Shown here in pieces: positions 1 to 6,147 of a DNA stretch of 6,356 bases. Below the pieces are notes generated by a model that did no database searches, was not told the DNA's origin, and was given only the letters and a program-made list of their open reading frames with translations. Source of the stretch: an uncultured Fretibacterium sp. Lineage in GTDB: Bacteria; Synergistota; Synergistia; Synergistales; Aminobacteriaceae. Numbering within the stretch: position 1 is the first letter of the stretch; the number at the start of each line of letters is the position of its first letter. Both the position numbers and the translations under genes were made by a program. The DNA is taken from the NCBI RefSeq assembly GCF_938040765.1, contig NZ_CALIAA010000085.1, positions 1 to 6,356 on the forward strand. The letters are read 5' to 3'.

Positions 1-12
1 TCGGCAAATTCT

Positions 13-48
13 GCCCCCGGGCATCCGTTCGGATGCCGGGGGCTTTTT
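13..48 (+). terminator. Intrinsic (rho-independent) terminator of an upstream gene
   Basis: The arms at 13-26 and 31-43 form a 13-bp, almost entirely GC stem with one bulged G on the left and a GTTC tetraloop (27-30). It is followed directly by five T residues at 44-48. This is the textbook layout of a plus-strand intrinsic terminator. Read on the minus strand, the stem is not followed by a good T tract, so plus orientation is preferred. It probably ends a gene lying before the window and insulates the operon that begins near 183. Confidence 0.9.
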
Positions 49-58
49 CCGTCGAGGC

Positions 59-87
59 TTTTCCATCGGGGCTCCCGGTTGTAGAAT
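59..87 (+). promoter_or_regulatory. Weak sigma70-type promoter candidate
   Basis: TAGAAT at 82-87 matches the -10 consensus at five of six positions and lies in the only AT-rich patch between the terminator and the first gene. The best hexamer at a 17-nt spacing (59-64, TTTTCC) is a poor -35. A promoter is expected here because a terminator lies immediately upstream and six close-packed genes follow. The exact site is a guess. Confidence 0.25.
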
Positions 88-167
88 TTTTTGCGCGTAT
101 CTGTTGAAAACGGAGCCCGTGCTCTCCGGAAGGGGTGGGCCATTCGGGGCCGCGGGCCCATGGGAAA

Positions 168-176
168 GGGGAGGGG
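168..176 (+). promoter_or_regulatory. Ribosome binding site that decides a TTG start
   Basis: GGGGAGGGG at 168-176 contains a GGAG/GAGG core about 8 nt before the TTG at 183. The in-frame GTG at 135 extends the frame but has its purine run (128-134) directly against the start codon, which is too close. The 16 extra residues it would add (Gly/Arg/His-rich) do not resemble the family N terminus. This supports initiation at 183. Confidence 0.65.
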
Positions 177-182
177 TGTCTC

Positions 183-1010
183 TTGGACCCCGTGTCGTTG
201 AAAACTTTGCAGGAACGCGCCCTCGTGGTGCGCCGTGACATCGTCGGCATGCTCAGGGCCGCAAGTGCGGGGAGCCTGTTCTCCTCCTTCTCCGCGGTCG
301 AGCTTCTGGTCTGGCTTTATGGGGCGGTCCTGCGTACCGCCCCCGGAGAGCCGGACGAGGACGGTCGGGACCGCTTCGTCCTCAGCCGGGTATCGGCGAC
401 CCCGGCGCTGTACGCCGTGCTTGCGGAGCGCGTTTTTTTCGGACGCGAGGAGCTTTGGAGCTATGCCCGCCTGGGCAGCCTGCTTCAGGCGGCCCCCGAT
501 CGCCCGAGGACTCCCGGCGTCGACGTATCCTGCGGCGCCCCGGGGATGGGGGCCGGGATCGCCCTGGGGCTTGCCCTGGCCCTGAAGGACAGTCGGCCCA
601 CCGTGAGGGTTTTTTGTCTGATGGGGGCGGAGGAGCTGATGATGGGGGCGACCTGGGAGGCCCTGGACCTGGCTGCTGCCCGTGCTCCGGAAAATCTGAC
701 CCTGATCGTGGAATGCCCGGAGGCGTCCTCTTGTGGCCGCGGGACTCCGAGGGGATTCGATTGGGCTGCAGACCGGCTCTCCGCCATGGGGTGCCGCGTC
801 GCCCGTGCGGATGGGCACGATTATGCGTCCCTCGAGGAGGCCCGGTCATCCCTTTCGGGTTCGGATGGGCGGTTCGGGGTTCTCCTGGCGAGGACGGTTC
901 ACGGCAGGGGCCTTCCGTCCCTTCTGGAGTGTCCGCTGGACGACGCGAGCGTTTTGGACAACCAGGTCACGGAGCTCCTGATACGGGGCCTCGAGGATGT
1001 GCCGTCATGA
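183..1010 (+). CDS. Transketolase-like protein, N-terminal (PP-domain) subunit, catalytically degenerate
   Basis: The 275-residue product from TTG 183 has the length and pattern of the N-terminal half of a split transketolase, which normally binds the diphosphate of thiamine diphosphate (ThDP) and Mg. Recognisable family blocks are RRDIVGML (17-24), RDRFVLS..ATPALYA (62-78), RTPGV (109-113), TWEA (157-160) and a GHD segment. However, as I recall the consensus, the cofactor positions are gone in ungapped alignment. SGHPGGS is replaced by AGSLFSS (29-35), SKGH by SRVS (68-71), LQGHPD by LQAAPD (101-106), GSLGQG by GAPGMG (118-123), the Mg motif GDGE by GAEE (148-151), and the downstream Asn ligand by Pro179. 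The family assignment is firm. Loss of ThDP catalysis is a strong inference, and the present role is unknown. The frame is intact and keeps ordinary GC-rich codon use, so it is unlikely to be a decaying pseudogene. It overlaps the next gene by ATGA, suggesting translational coupling and a heterodimer. It is cytoplasmic, with no signal peptide. Confidence 0.85.
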   Translation: MDPVSLKTLQERALVVRRDIVGMLRAASAGSLFSSFSAVELLVWLYGAVLRTAPGEPDEDGRDRFVLSRVSATPALYAVLAERVFFGREELWSYARLGSLLQAAPDRPRTPGVDVSCGAPGMGAGIALGLALALKDSRPTVRVFCLMGAEELMMGATWEALDLAAARAPENLTLIVECPEASSCGRGTPRGFDWAADRLSAMGCRVARADGHDYASLEEARSSLSGSDGRFGVLLARTVHGRGLPSLLECPLDDASVLDNQVTELLIRGLEDVPS

Positions 1011-1960
1011 CGAACGTCGAGGTCAGAGGGACCATGGATTGCAGTGCGCTTCTGCGCGAGGCGTTTGACGGGAGGGGGGAGGAGTTCTCCGGGCTCGTCG
1101 TCCTGGGGGAGGGGGCATCGGCTCCGGACGCCGGGCTCCCCCATGCCGCCGGGCTGGCGGAACAGGGGCTGGTGCTGGCGGCGGCGGGGATGGCCTGCGG
1201 GGGGAGGAAGGTCGTTGTCGCGTCCTGCGCCTCGTTCCTGGCCGGGCGCGCCTACGACCAGATTCGTTCCGCGGTCGCGCTTCCCTCCCTGCCCGTCTGC
1301 CTGGTGGGGTGCGATGCGGGCTTCGGCTCCGGATATACCGGCGGCGCGAGGCAGATGTTCGAGGATATCGCCTTGATGCGTTCCCTTCCCAATATGAAGG
1401 TCCTCGTTCCGTCGGACGTCGACTCGGCGGCGGCGCTTCTGCGCGAGGCCGTCGGGAGGGGGGGGCCCGCCTATGTCAGGCTGGGAAGCGTCGTGTCCGG
1501 ATCGGAGAGGACGTCCCCGAACGTTTCCTCCGAGGAGGACGTGCGGATGCGCCTCGGCGGAATGCGCGTTTTGCGCCGGGGGGCGGACATCACCCTCTGT
1601 GCGTGTGGTATCATGGTCCACGAAGCCCTGAGGGCCGCCGATATACTGGCCCGGCAGGATATCGGGGCGGAGGTCATCGACTGCTACAGCCTGGCCCCCT
1701 TTCCGGCGCGCCAACTGCTCTCCTCCATCCAGCGCACCGGGTGCTGCGTTACGGCGGAGGAACATTTTCTGCCCGGCGGGCTTTTCGAGGTGGTGGCCGG
1801 CCTCGCGGCGAGGGAGTATCCGGTCCCCGTGCAGCCCGTGGCGGTCGAGATCGGCTTCGGGCAGAGCGGAGCGCCTCAGGACCTGAAGGAATACTATGGT
1901 CTGACCGCGGCACAGATCGTCAGTGCCGCAGTTTTGGCTTGGACTCGACGAAGACGGTAG
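1007..1960 (+). CDS. Transketolase-like protein, C-terminal (Pyr and C-domain) subunit, divergent active site
   Basis: The product is 317 residues, typical for the C-terminal half of a split transketolase (pyrimidine-binding domain, about 1-150, plus C-terminal domain, about 180-317). Family blocks are AAGLAEQ (47-53) with the ThDP-activating Glu at 52, ASFLAGRAYDQIR (75-87), EDIALMRSLPNMKVLVPSD (119-137), GIMVHEAL, and TAEEH near the end. The Asn after AEQ is Gly54. The usual SHAG...GEDGATHQ segment reads CDAG...GYTGGARQ (102-116), so its acidic residues and both His are lost. There are ten cysteines (12, 64, 74, 98, 102, 198, 200, 226, 246, 247), many for a cytoplasmic protein of this size. 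The ATG at 1007 overlaps the preceding stop as ATGA and has GAGGA at 993-997. The in-frame ATG at 1034 has its purine run only 3 nt away, so 1007 is preferred. It is probably the partner of the upstream half. Transketolase activity is doubtful. Confidence 0.87.
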   Translation: MTNVEVRGTMDCSALLREAFDGRGEEFSGLVVLGEGASAPDAGLPHAAGLAEQGLVLAAAGMACGGRKVVVASCASFLAGRAYDQIRSAVALPSLPVCLVGCDAGFGSGYTGGARQMFEDIALMRSLPNMKVLVPSDVDSAAALLREAVGRGGPAYVRLGSVVSGSERTSPNVSSEEDVRMRLGGMRVLRRGADITLCACGIMVHEALRAADILARQDIGAEVIDCYSLAPFPARQLLSSIQRTGCCVTAEEHFLPGGLFEVVAGLAAREYPVPVQPVAVEIGFGQSGAPQDLKEYYGLTAAQIVSAAVLAWTRRRR

Positions 1961-2002
1961 CGCCGGGACCCAGACAGCGAAGCGAAAAGGGGATTTGTCG
2001 TA

Positions 2003-2698
2003 ATGAAGATCAATTTCTCGGGCGTATTCAAGATTTTCGAGCCCGATATCGTCGCCCTGAGGGATGTGAATTTCACTATCGAAAAGGGGGAATTCGTCTA
2101 CATCATCGGGGCCACGGGGTCCGGGAAGTCGACGCTGCTGCGCCTGATCACGCGGGAGCTCCTGCCCACGCGGGGAAACCTGTTCGTCAACGACAGCAAT
2201 CTGCGCAAGATGCGGACGGCGGACATCCCCTACTACAGAAGGGATGTCGGGCTGGTGGCACAGGATTTCAAGCTGATCCCGCATCTGACCGTGTACGAGA
2301 ACGTGGCCTTCGTCATGGAGGCCATGGCCGTCCCCAGCAAGATGGTGGCGCATCGGGCCAACAAGGTCATCGAACAGGTGGGGCTGTGGCGCCGCCGCTA
2401 CATGAAGCCCACTCAGCTCTCGGGCGGGGAGCAGCAGCGCGTGGCGATCGCCCGCGCCCTGGCCAACTCGCCCTCGCTTTTCATCGCGGACGAGCCGACG
2501 GGAAACCTGGACTTCCGCACGGCCGCCGACGTGATGAAGATTCTTTTCGCCATCAACGCGGCCGGGGTGACGGTCGTCATGTCCACCCACAATCAGTACA
2601 TCGTGGACTCTTGCCGCCAGCGGGTGATCGAGCTTGACGCCGGCAAGCTGGTTCGCGACGAAAAGGCGGGGAGGTACCATCTGAATGACGACTTTTAA
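2003..2698 (+). CDS. ftsE: Cell division ATP-binding protein FtsE
   Basis: FtsE is the cytoplasmic ABC ATPase that drives conformational change in FtsX to control cell-wall hydrolysis at division. The 231-residue product has a complete nucleotide-binding domain: Walker A GATGSGKST (36-44), Q-loop Gln87 in VAQDFKLIPHLTVYENV, signature LSGGEQQ (139-145), Walker B LFIADEPTG with Asp163 and Glu164, D-loop NLD (168-170) and H-loop His196 in STHN. All catalytic residues are present, so it should hydrolyse ATP. Its length is typical of FtsE. The ATG at 2003 is preceded by AAAAGGGGA (1985-1993), about 10 nt away. It lies 42 nt after the transketolase-like pair with no terminator between, and overlaps ftsX by 14 nt, which is the usual ftsEX arrangement. 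The identity comes from this pairing as much as from sequence, since many ABC ATPases look alike. Confidence 0.96.
   Translation: MKINFSGVFKIFEPDIVALRDVNFTIEKGEFVYIIGATGSGKSTLLRLITRELLPTRGNLFVNDSNLRKMRTADIPYYRRDVGLVAQDFKLIPHLTVYENVAFVMEAMAVPSKMVAHRANKVIEQVGLWRRRYMKPTQLSGGEQQRVAIARALANSPSLFIADEPTGNLDFRTAADVMKILFAINAAGVTVVMSTHNQYIVDSCRQRVIELDAGKLVRDEKAGRYHLNDDF
2668..2674 (+). promoter_or_regulatory. Ribosome binding site of ftsX inside ftsE
   Basis: GGGGAGG at 2668-2674 lies 10 nt before the ATG at 2685, within the last codons of ftsE. Together with the 14-nt gene overlap it suggests coupled translation that keeps FtsE and FtsX at matching levels. Confidence 0.6.
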
Positions 2699-3569
2699 GT
2701 ATATCCTGAGGGATATGGGGCGGCTGCTCATCCATCATTGGGTCCTGGGGCTGCTCACCCTCATCACGGCCTCCGTCATGCTTTGGATCCTGGGGCTGAC
2801 GACCCTCTTCTCCTTCAACATCAGGACCTTTCTGTCGCAGCTGGAGAGCGAGCTCGTCGTCCAGGTGTTCCTGAAGAAGGGCAGCGAGGTGGAGCGCGTC
2901 GCGGAGAGCATCCGAGCGATGCCCTCCGTGGCGGATCTCCAGGCCTTCTCCCCCGACGAGTCCCTGGCGAGGCTTCAGATGAAGATGGGGAGCCAGTCCC
3001 GGGCTCTGGACCTGATGGGGGCGAACCCCATTCCCTGGAATTTCAAGGTCCGGGTCCGAAGCGCCAGGGACGTCGAGCCCCTCGTCCGAACCCTCATGTC
3101 CATGCCGGACGTCGACGACGTGGTCTATGCCGGCATGGTCGTGCAGAGGGTCTCGGCCCTTTCCCGCGTGGCTGCCCGCATCGCGCTCCTGGTGTTTGCC
3201 CTGTCCGTCGTCGTCACGTCCCTGGTGGTCTACAACACCATTCACATCTCCCTCTACTCGCGCCGGGAGGAGATCTCCATCATGTATCTCGTGGGAGCGA
3301 CCCGAAGCTACATCGCGACGCCCTTCGTCCTCGAGGGGACGTTTCTGGTGCTGCTGGGGGCCCTGATCGCCGTGACGGGGATCGTAGCGACCTATCTGCC
3401 CGGCATCCGCATCCTGCAGGAGAACCTTCCCTTCCTCACCCTGGCGAGCGACTCCAGGCTCATCGGGCGTTTCTGCATCCTCCTGACCGGGTTCGGGGCG
3501 ACGCTGGGCTGGGTTTGCAGCTGTATCGTCGTGGCCCGCTTCATGCACTCGGCCACAAGTCCCGAGTAG
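2685..3569 (+). CDS. ftsX: Cell division permease-like protein FtsX
   Basis: The 294-residue inner-membrane protein has the FtsX layout. A short cytoplasmic N terminus is followed by TM1 (about 20-42), an extracytoplasmic domain (about 43-160), and three further helices at about 163-186, 210-238 and 260-285. The hallmark loop after TM2 runs from Asn184 to Gly218 and includes YSRREEISIMYLVGAT and PFVLEG, typical of FtsX and its FtsE-coupling region. The extracytoplasmic domain contains NPIPWNFKV (114-122), equivalent to the NPLPASF-like segment of the family. In characterised systems this domain binds the coiled coil of a peptidoglycan hydrolase or activator (EnvC, PcsB, CwlO, RipC). Two such coiled-coil proteins are encoded immediately downstream, so they are its likely partners. 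FtsX does not transport a known substrate. It transmits FtsE ATPase cycles across the membrane. Confidence 0.96.
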   Translation: MTTFKYILRDMGRLLIHHWVLGLLTLITASVMLWILGLTTLFSFNIRTFLSQLESELVVQVFLKKGSEVERVAESIRAMPSVADLQAFSPDESLARLQMKMGSQSRALDLMGANPIPWNFKVRVRSARDVEPLVRTLMSMPDVDDVVYAGMVVQRVSALSRVAARIALLVFALSVVVTSLVVYNTIHISLYSRREEISIMYLVGATRSYIATPFVLEGTFLVLLGALIAVTGIVATYLPGIRILQENLPFLTLASDSRLIGRFCILLTGFGATLGWVCSCIVVARFMHSATSPE

Positions 3570-3585
3570 GCCCGAGGACGATCCC

Positions 3586-4803
3586 TTGCGTGCATGGACG
3601 CGTCTGCTCCTTGGGGTTCTGCTGACGGCGGGGATGGCCGGCGTCCCCCTCCCGGCCCGTGCGTCGGGCGTTTCGGAGATCGACGCGCGGATCGCCGCCG
3701 AGGAACAGAAACGCAAGAAGCTGGAGGAGCGCATCGGCGACTATCATACCCGGATCAAGAACCTGAACACCAAGGTCGAGTCGCTTCTGGGACGCATCGA
3801 TCAACTGCAGCAGAACGAGGCCGTCGCCGGCCAGGAACTGTCCGTGCTGGAGCTGCAGAGAAACCGGGTCCAGGAGGATATCGCCTTTTTGAACGCGGAG
3901 ATGGCGAGGGAGCAGGTCAAGGTGGACGAGCTCATCGACCGGCTGCGGAACCGGATTATCGACTTGTACAAATACGGGGCGACCGAGGAGCTGAACCTCT
4001 TTTTCTCCTCCCGGAACACTTTCGAGGCCCTCGAGTCCATTCATCTCATGAAGATGCTGGCCCGGAACGACGAGATCCTTCTGGCCCAGCTTCAGGATCG
4101 CATGCAGGAGATGGCGCTTTCCCGCAGGACCATGGACGACCACCGGTCCCGCCTTGCGAAGCAGAGCGAGGCCCTGAATGCACAGAAGGTGCGCTACAGG
4201 GGCACGATCCAGCAGACGAACAGCTTCATCGGGGACATCCGCAAGCAGAAGGCCTTGGCCGAGAAGGCCGCGCGGGAGATGGAGGAGGCGCAGAAGGCGG
4301 TGGGGCACACCATTCTGACCCTGATGCGCCGAAAGAAGGAGCGGGAGGCCCAGTCTCTGCAGGGCCGGGGAGGAAGGGGCGGAGGGGTGGATTACCTCGC
4401 GGGCCGCGGCCGGGGGTCGATGTTCGACTGGCCTCTCCGGGGACCGATATCCAGCCCCTTCGGTCAGCGCATCCACCCCATATTCAAGACGAGGGCCTTC
4501 CATTCCGGGATCGACATCGCGGCCCCCTCCGGCACCCTCGTCAGGGCCGCCGCCGCCGGCGAGGTCCTGTTCGACGGATGGCTGCGCGGCTACGGGCAGG
4601 TCGTGATCCTGGATCATGGACGCAGTTATTCCACCGTCTACGCGCACCTCTCCTCCTCCTCCGTGCGGGAGGGGCAGGTCGTGGGGGCCGGGAGCGTCAT
4701 CGGAAGGGTCGGCAGGACGGGGACCGCGACGGGCTATCACCTGCACTTCGAGGTCCGGGTGGGCAGCGCCGTCAAGAACCCTCTGGATTATCTCAAACGA
4801 TAG
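3586..4803 (+). CDS. Secreted coiled-coil M23 (LytM) peptidoglycan endopeptidase, likely FtsEX-controlled
   Basis: The 405-residue product starts with a Sec signal peptide (basic MRAWTR, hydrophobic 7-20, probable cleavage after ARA at 24-26). A long EnvC/PcsB-like coiled coil follows at about 29-255, including the conserved RLRNRIIDLYKYG block (LYKYG at 127-131). A Gly/Arg-rich linker (about 256-279) leads to an M23 domain (about 280-405). The M23 site is complete: His306 and Asp310 in HSGID, His354 in YAHL, and His385-Leu-His387 in HLHFEV. It should therefore be a working zinc endopeptidase that cuts peptide cross-links, unlike EnvC itself, whose LytM domain only activates amidases. The TTG at 3586 has GAGGA at 3574-3578. 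Any downstream Met would cut into the signal peptide, so the TTG is favoured. It lies 16 nt after ftsX, so the coiled coil is inferred to dock on FtsX. Confidence 0.93.
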   Translation: MRAWTRLLLGVLLTAGMAGVPLPARASGVSEIDARIAAEEQKRKKLEERIGDYHTRIKNLNTKVESLLGRIDQLQQNEAVAGQELSVLELQRNRVQEDIAFLNAEMAREQVKVDELIDRLRNRIIDLYKYGATEELNLFFSSRNTFEALESIHLMKMLARNDEILLAQLQDRMQEMALSRRTMDDHRSRLAKQSEALNAQKVRYRGTIQQTNSFIGDIRKQKALAEKAAREMEEAQKAVGHTILTLMRRKKEREAQSLQGRGGRGGGVDYLAGRGRGSMFDWPLRGPISSPFGQRIHPIFKTRAFHSGIDIAAPSGTLVRAAAAGEVLFDGWLRGYGQVVILDHGRSYSTVYAHLSSSSVREGQVVGAGSVIGRVGRTGTATGYHLHFEVRVGSAVKNPLDYLKR

Positions 4804-4815
4804 AGGTCCCGCAAT

Positions 4816-4822
4816 GGAGGAA
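4816..4822 (+). promoter_or_regulatory. Ribosome binding site that decides a TTG start
   Basis: GGAGGAA at 4816-4822 is a near-perfect Shine-Dalgarno sequence with about 8-10 nt to the TTG at 4831. No alternative in-frame ATG or GTG lies between the stop of the previous gene (4801-4803) and 4831. Later starts would remove the signal peptide. Confidence 0.65.
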
Positions 4823-4830
4823 TCGGTTCC

Positions 4831-6147
4831 TTGACGCGCGTTGCAAAGGCACGATATGTTTGTCTGGCTGCGGTCCTTCTCCTGTGGGGGGGGGCTCTTG
4901 GCCCCGTTCATGCAGCTTGGTCCGCGCCCGCGACGGACGCGGAGAATGGGGAGAACCTGGATGCGCTGATCGCCATCCGGGAACGTGCACGGCAGAGCCT
5001 GGGCCGTCAGATCGACCAGTACAACGAAACGGCAAGAAAAAAGGCGCAGGAGGCGAAGGGCCTGCTGGGGCGGATCACGAAGCTGCGCCAGCAGGCGCAG
5101 ATGTCGGGGGCCCGGATCGAGCTTCTGGAACTCCAGTCCAAACGGCTGCAGGACTCGGCACGCGAGCTGAACGAGAAGGTCGCCCGGATCGATCAGTCCA
5201 TGAAAAACCTGGTCGAAGCGCTCCACATCCGCCTCCTCGACATATACAAATACGATGCCCGTGCGGAGCTGAACCTTCTGCTTTCCACCGAGGACACTCA
5301 CGAGGCCGTGATCATGTCCTACATGCTGGACCGCCTGTCCCGGCAGGATCGGGTGATCCTGGAGGAGCTGAGCGGAAAGATAAGGGAGCTGGAAGGGGCG
5401 AAGGTCAACCTGGAGAAGAACAGGATTCAGCTGGCGCGCCAGTCGGAGGAACTGAAGGAGGAACGCGTCAGGCACAATGCTGCGATCACTCAGGCGAACG
5501 CGTTGCTTCAGGAGGTTCTGCTGCAGCGTCGAAAGGCCGAGGAGGCCGCCCGCGAGATGGAGGCCGCGCAGCGGGAGGTCGGCCAGAAGATAATCGACCT
5601 GCTGCACCGACGGCAATCGGAGGGCGGCCGGCCGCGTACGCCGGACCTCCCGGGGAAAACGCCTCCGACGTCCCCGACGCCTTCAGCGCCTCGACAGGAG
5701 GAGCCCCCCCGGGGACCGGAGCCGAAGCAGCAGGACTACACCTATCTCGCCAGGGGAGCGCGGCTGGAATGGCCTATCCGGGGGCCCGTGATCACTCTCT
5801 TCGGTTCGAGGAATCACCCCGTCTTCAGGACGAAGGTCTTCAACTCCGGCATCGACATCCGGGCAGCGGCGGGGGCTCCCGTAAAGGCCGCCGGTCCCGG
5901 GGAGGTCCTGTTCAGTGGGTGGCTTCGGGGGTTCGGCCAAGTCGTGATCGTGAATCATGGCGACAACCTCACCACGGTCTACGCGCACCTGGACAGGACC
6001 TCGGTGAGCGAGGGGGACGCCGTCCGTATGGGGTCGCTCCTGGGGACGGTGGGCAATACGGGCACCTCCGGCGAGTACAGCCTGCATTTCGAGGTGAGGC
6101 AGGGAGGCACGGCGAAGGACCCGATGAACTATCTGAGGCGCCTTTAG
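4831..6147 (+). CDS. Secreted coiled-coil LytM/M23-family protein with incomplete active site (EnvC-like activator candidate)
   Basis: The 438-residue product is a paralogue of the preceding gene. It has a signal peptide (hydrophobic 10-24, probable cleavage after VHA at 26-28), a coiled coil (about 38-262) with the matching DIYKYD block (137-142), a Pro-rich linker (about 263-302) and a C-terminal M23 domain (about 312-438). The first zinc ligand is replaced (Asn338 in NSGID where the partner has HSGID) and the first His of HxH is Ser417 (SLHFEV). Asp342, His386 (YAHL) and His419 remain. The spacing of these five positions is identical to the upstream paralogue (4, 48 and 31 residues, then 2). 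By analogy with EnvC, whose LytM domain is inactive and activates amidases, it is probably a regulatory pseudoenzyme or a partner of the active paralogue. Residual metal binding cannot be excluded. Cys11 is not in a lipobox, so it is not a lipoprotein. Confidence 0.92.
   Translation: MTRVAKARYVCLAAVLLLWGGALGPVHAAWSAPATDAENGENLDALIAIRERARQSLGRQIDQYNETARKKAQEAKGLLGRITKLRQQAQMSGARIELLELQSKRLQDSARELNEKVARIDQSMKNLVEALHIRLLDIYKYDARAELNLLLSTEDTHEAVIMSYMLDRLSRQDRVILEELSGKIRELEGAKVNLEKNRIQLARQSEELKEERVRHNAAITQANALLQEVLLQRRKAEEAAREMEAAQREVGQKIIDLLHRRQSEGGRPRTPDLPGKTPPTSPTPSAPRQEEPPRGPEPKQQDYTYLARGARLEWPIRGPVITLFGSRNHPVFRTKVFNSGIDIRAAAGAPVKAAGPGEVLFSGWLRGFGQVVIVNHGDNLTTVYAHLDRTSVSEGDAVRMGSLLGTVGNTGTSGEYSLHFEVRQGGTAKDPMNYLRRL

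Noticed and set aside
111..128. Small inverted repeat CGGAG/CTCCG in the leader
   Set aside because: Only 5 bp, with no T tract and no known regulator motif. Such repeats are common by chance in GC-rich DNA.
135..182. GTG-initiated 16-residue N-terminal extension of the transketolase-like N half
   Set aside because: The ribosome site is too close to GTG 135 and the extension lacks family similarity. TTG 183 is better placed.
899..2731. Minus-strand open frame of 610 codons opposite the transketolase-like C half and ftsE
   Set aside because: It is a shadow of two well-supported genes. Its product is His/Arg/Pro/Gly-rich, with no recognisable motif.
4814..4834. Six-codon mini-ORF (ATG to TGA) whose stop overlaps the TTG start of the second M23 gene
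   Set aside because: It could be a coupling leader, but it contains the ribosome site itself and has no good ribosome site of its own. It is most likely chance.
3541..5616. Very long minus-strand open frame (691 codons) opposite both M23 genes and the ftsX end
   Set aside because: It is antisense to genes with clear signal peptides and catalytic motifs. Its translation is low-complexity (Leu/Gln/Pro/Arg/Gly-rich) with no domain, as expected from GC-rich antisense DNA.
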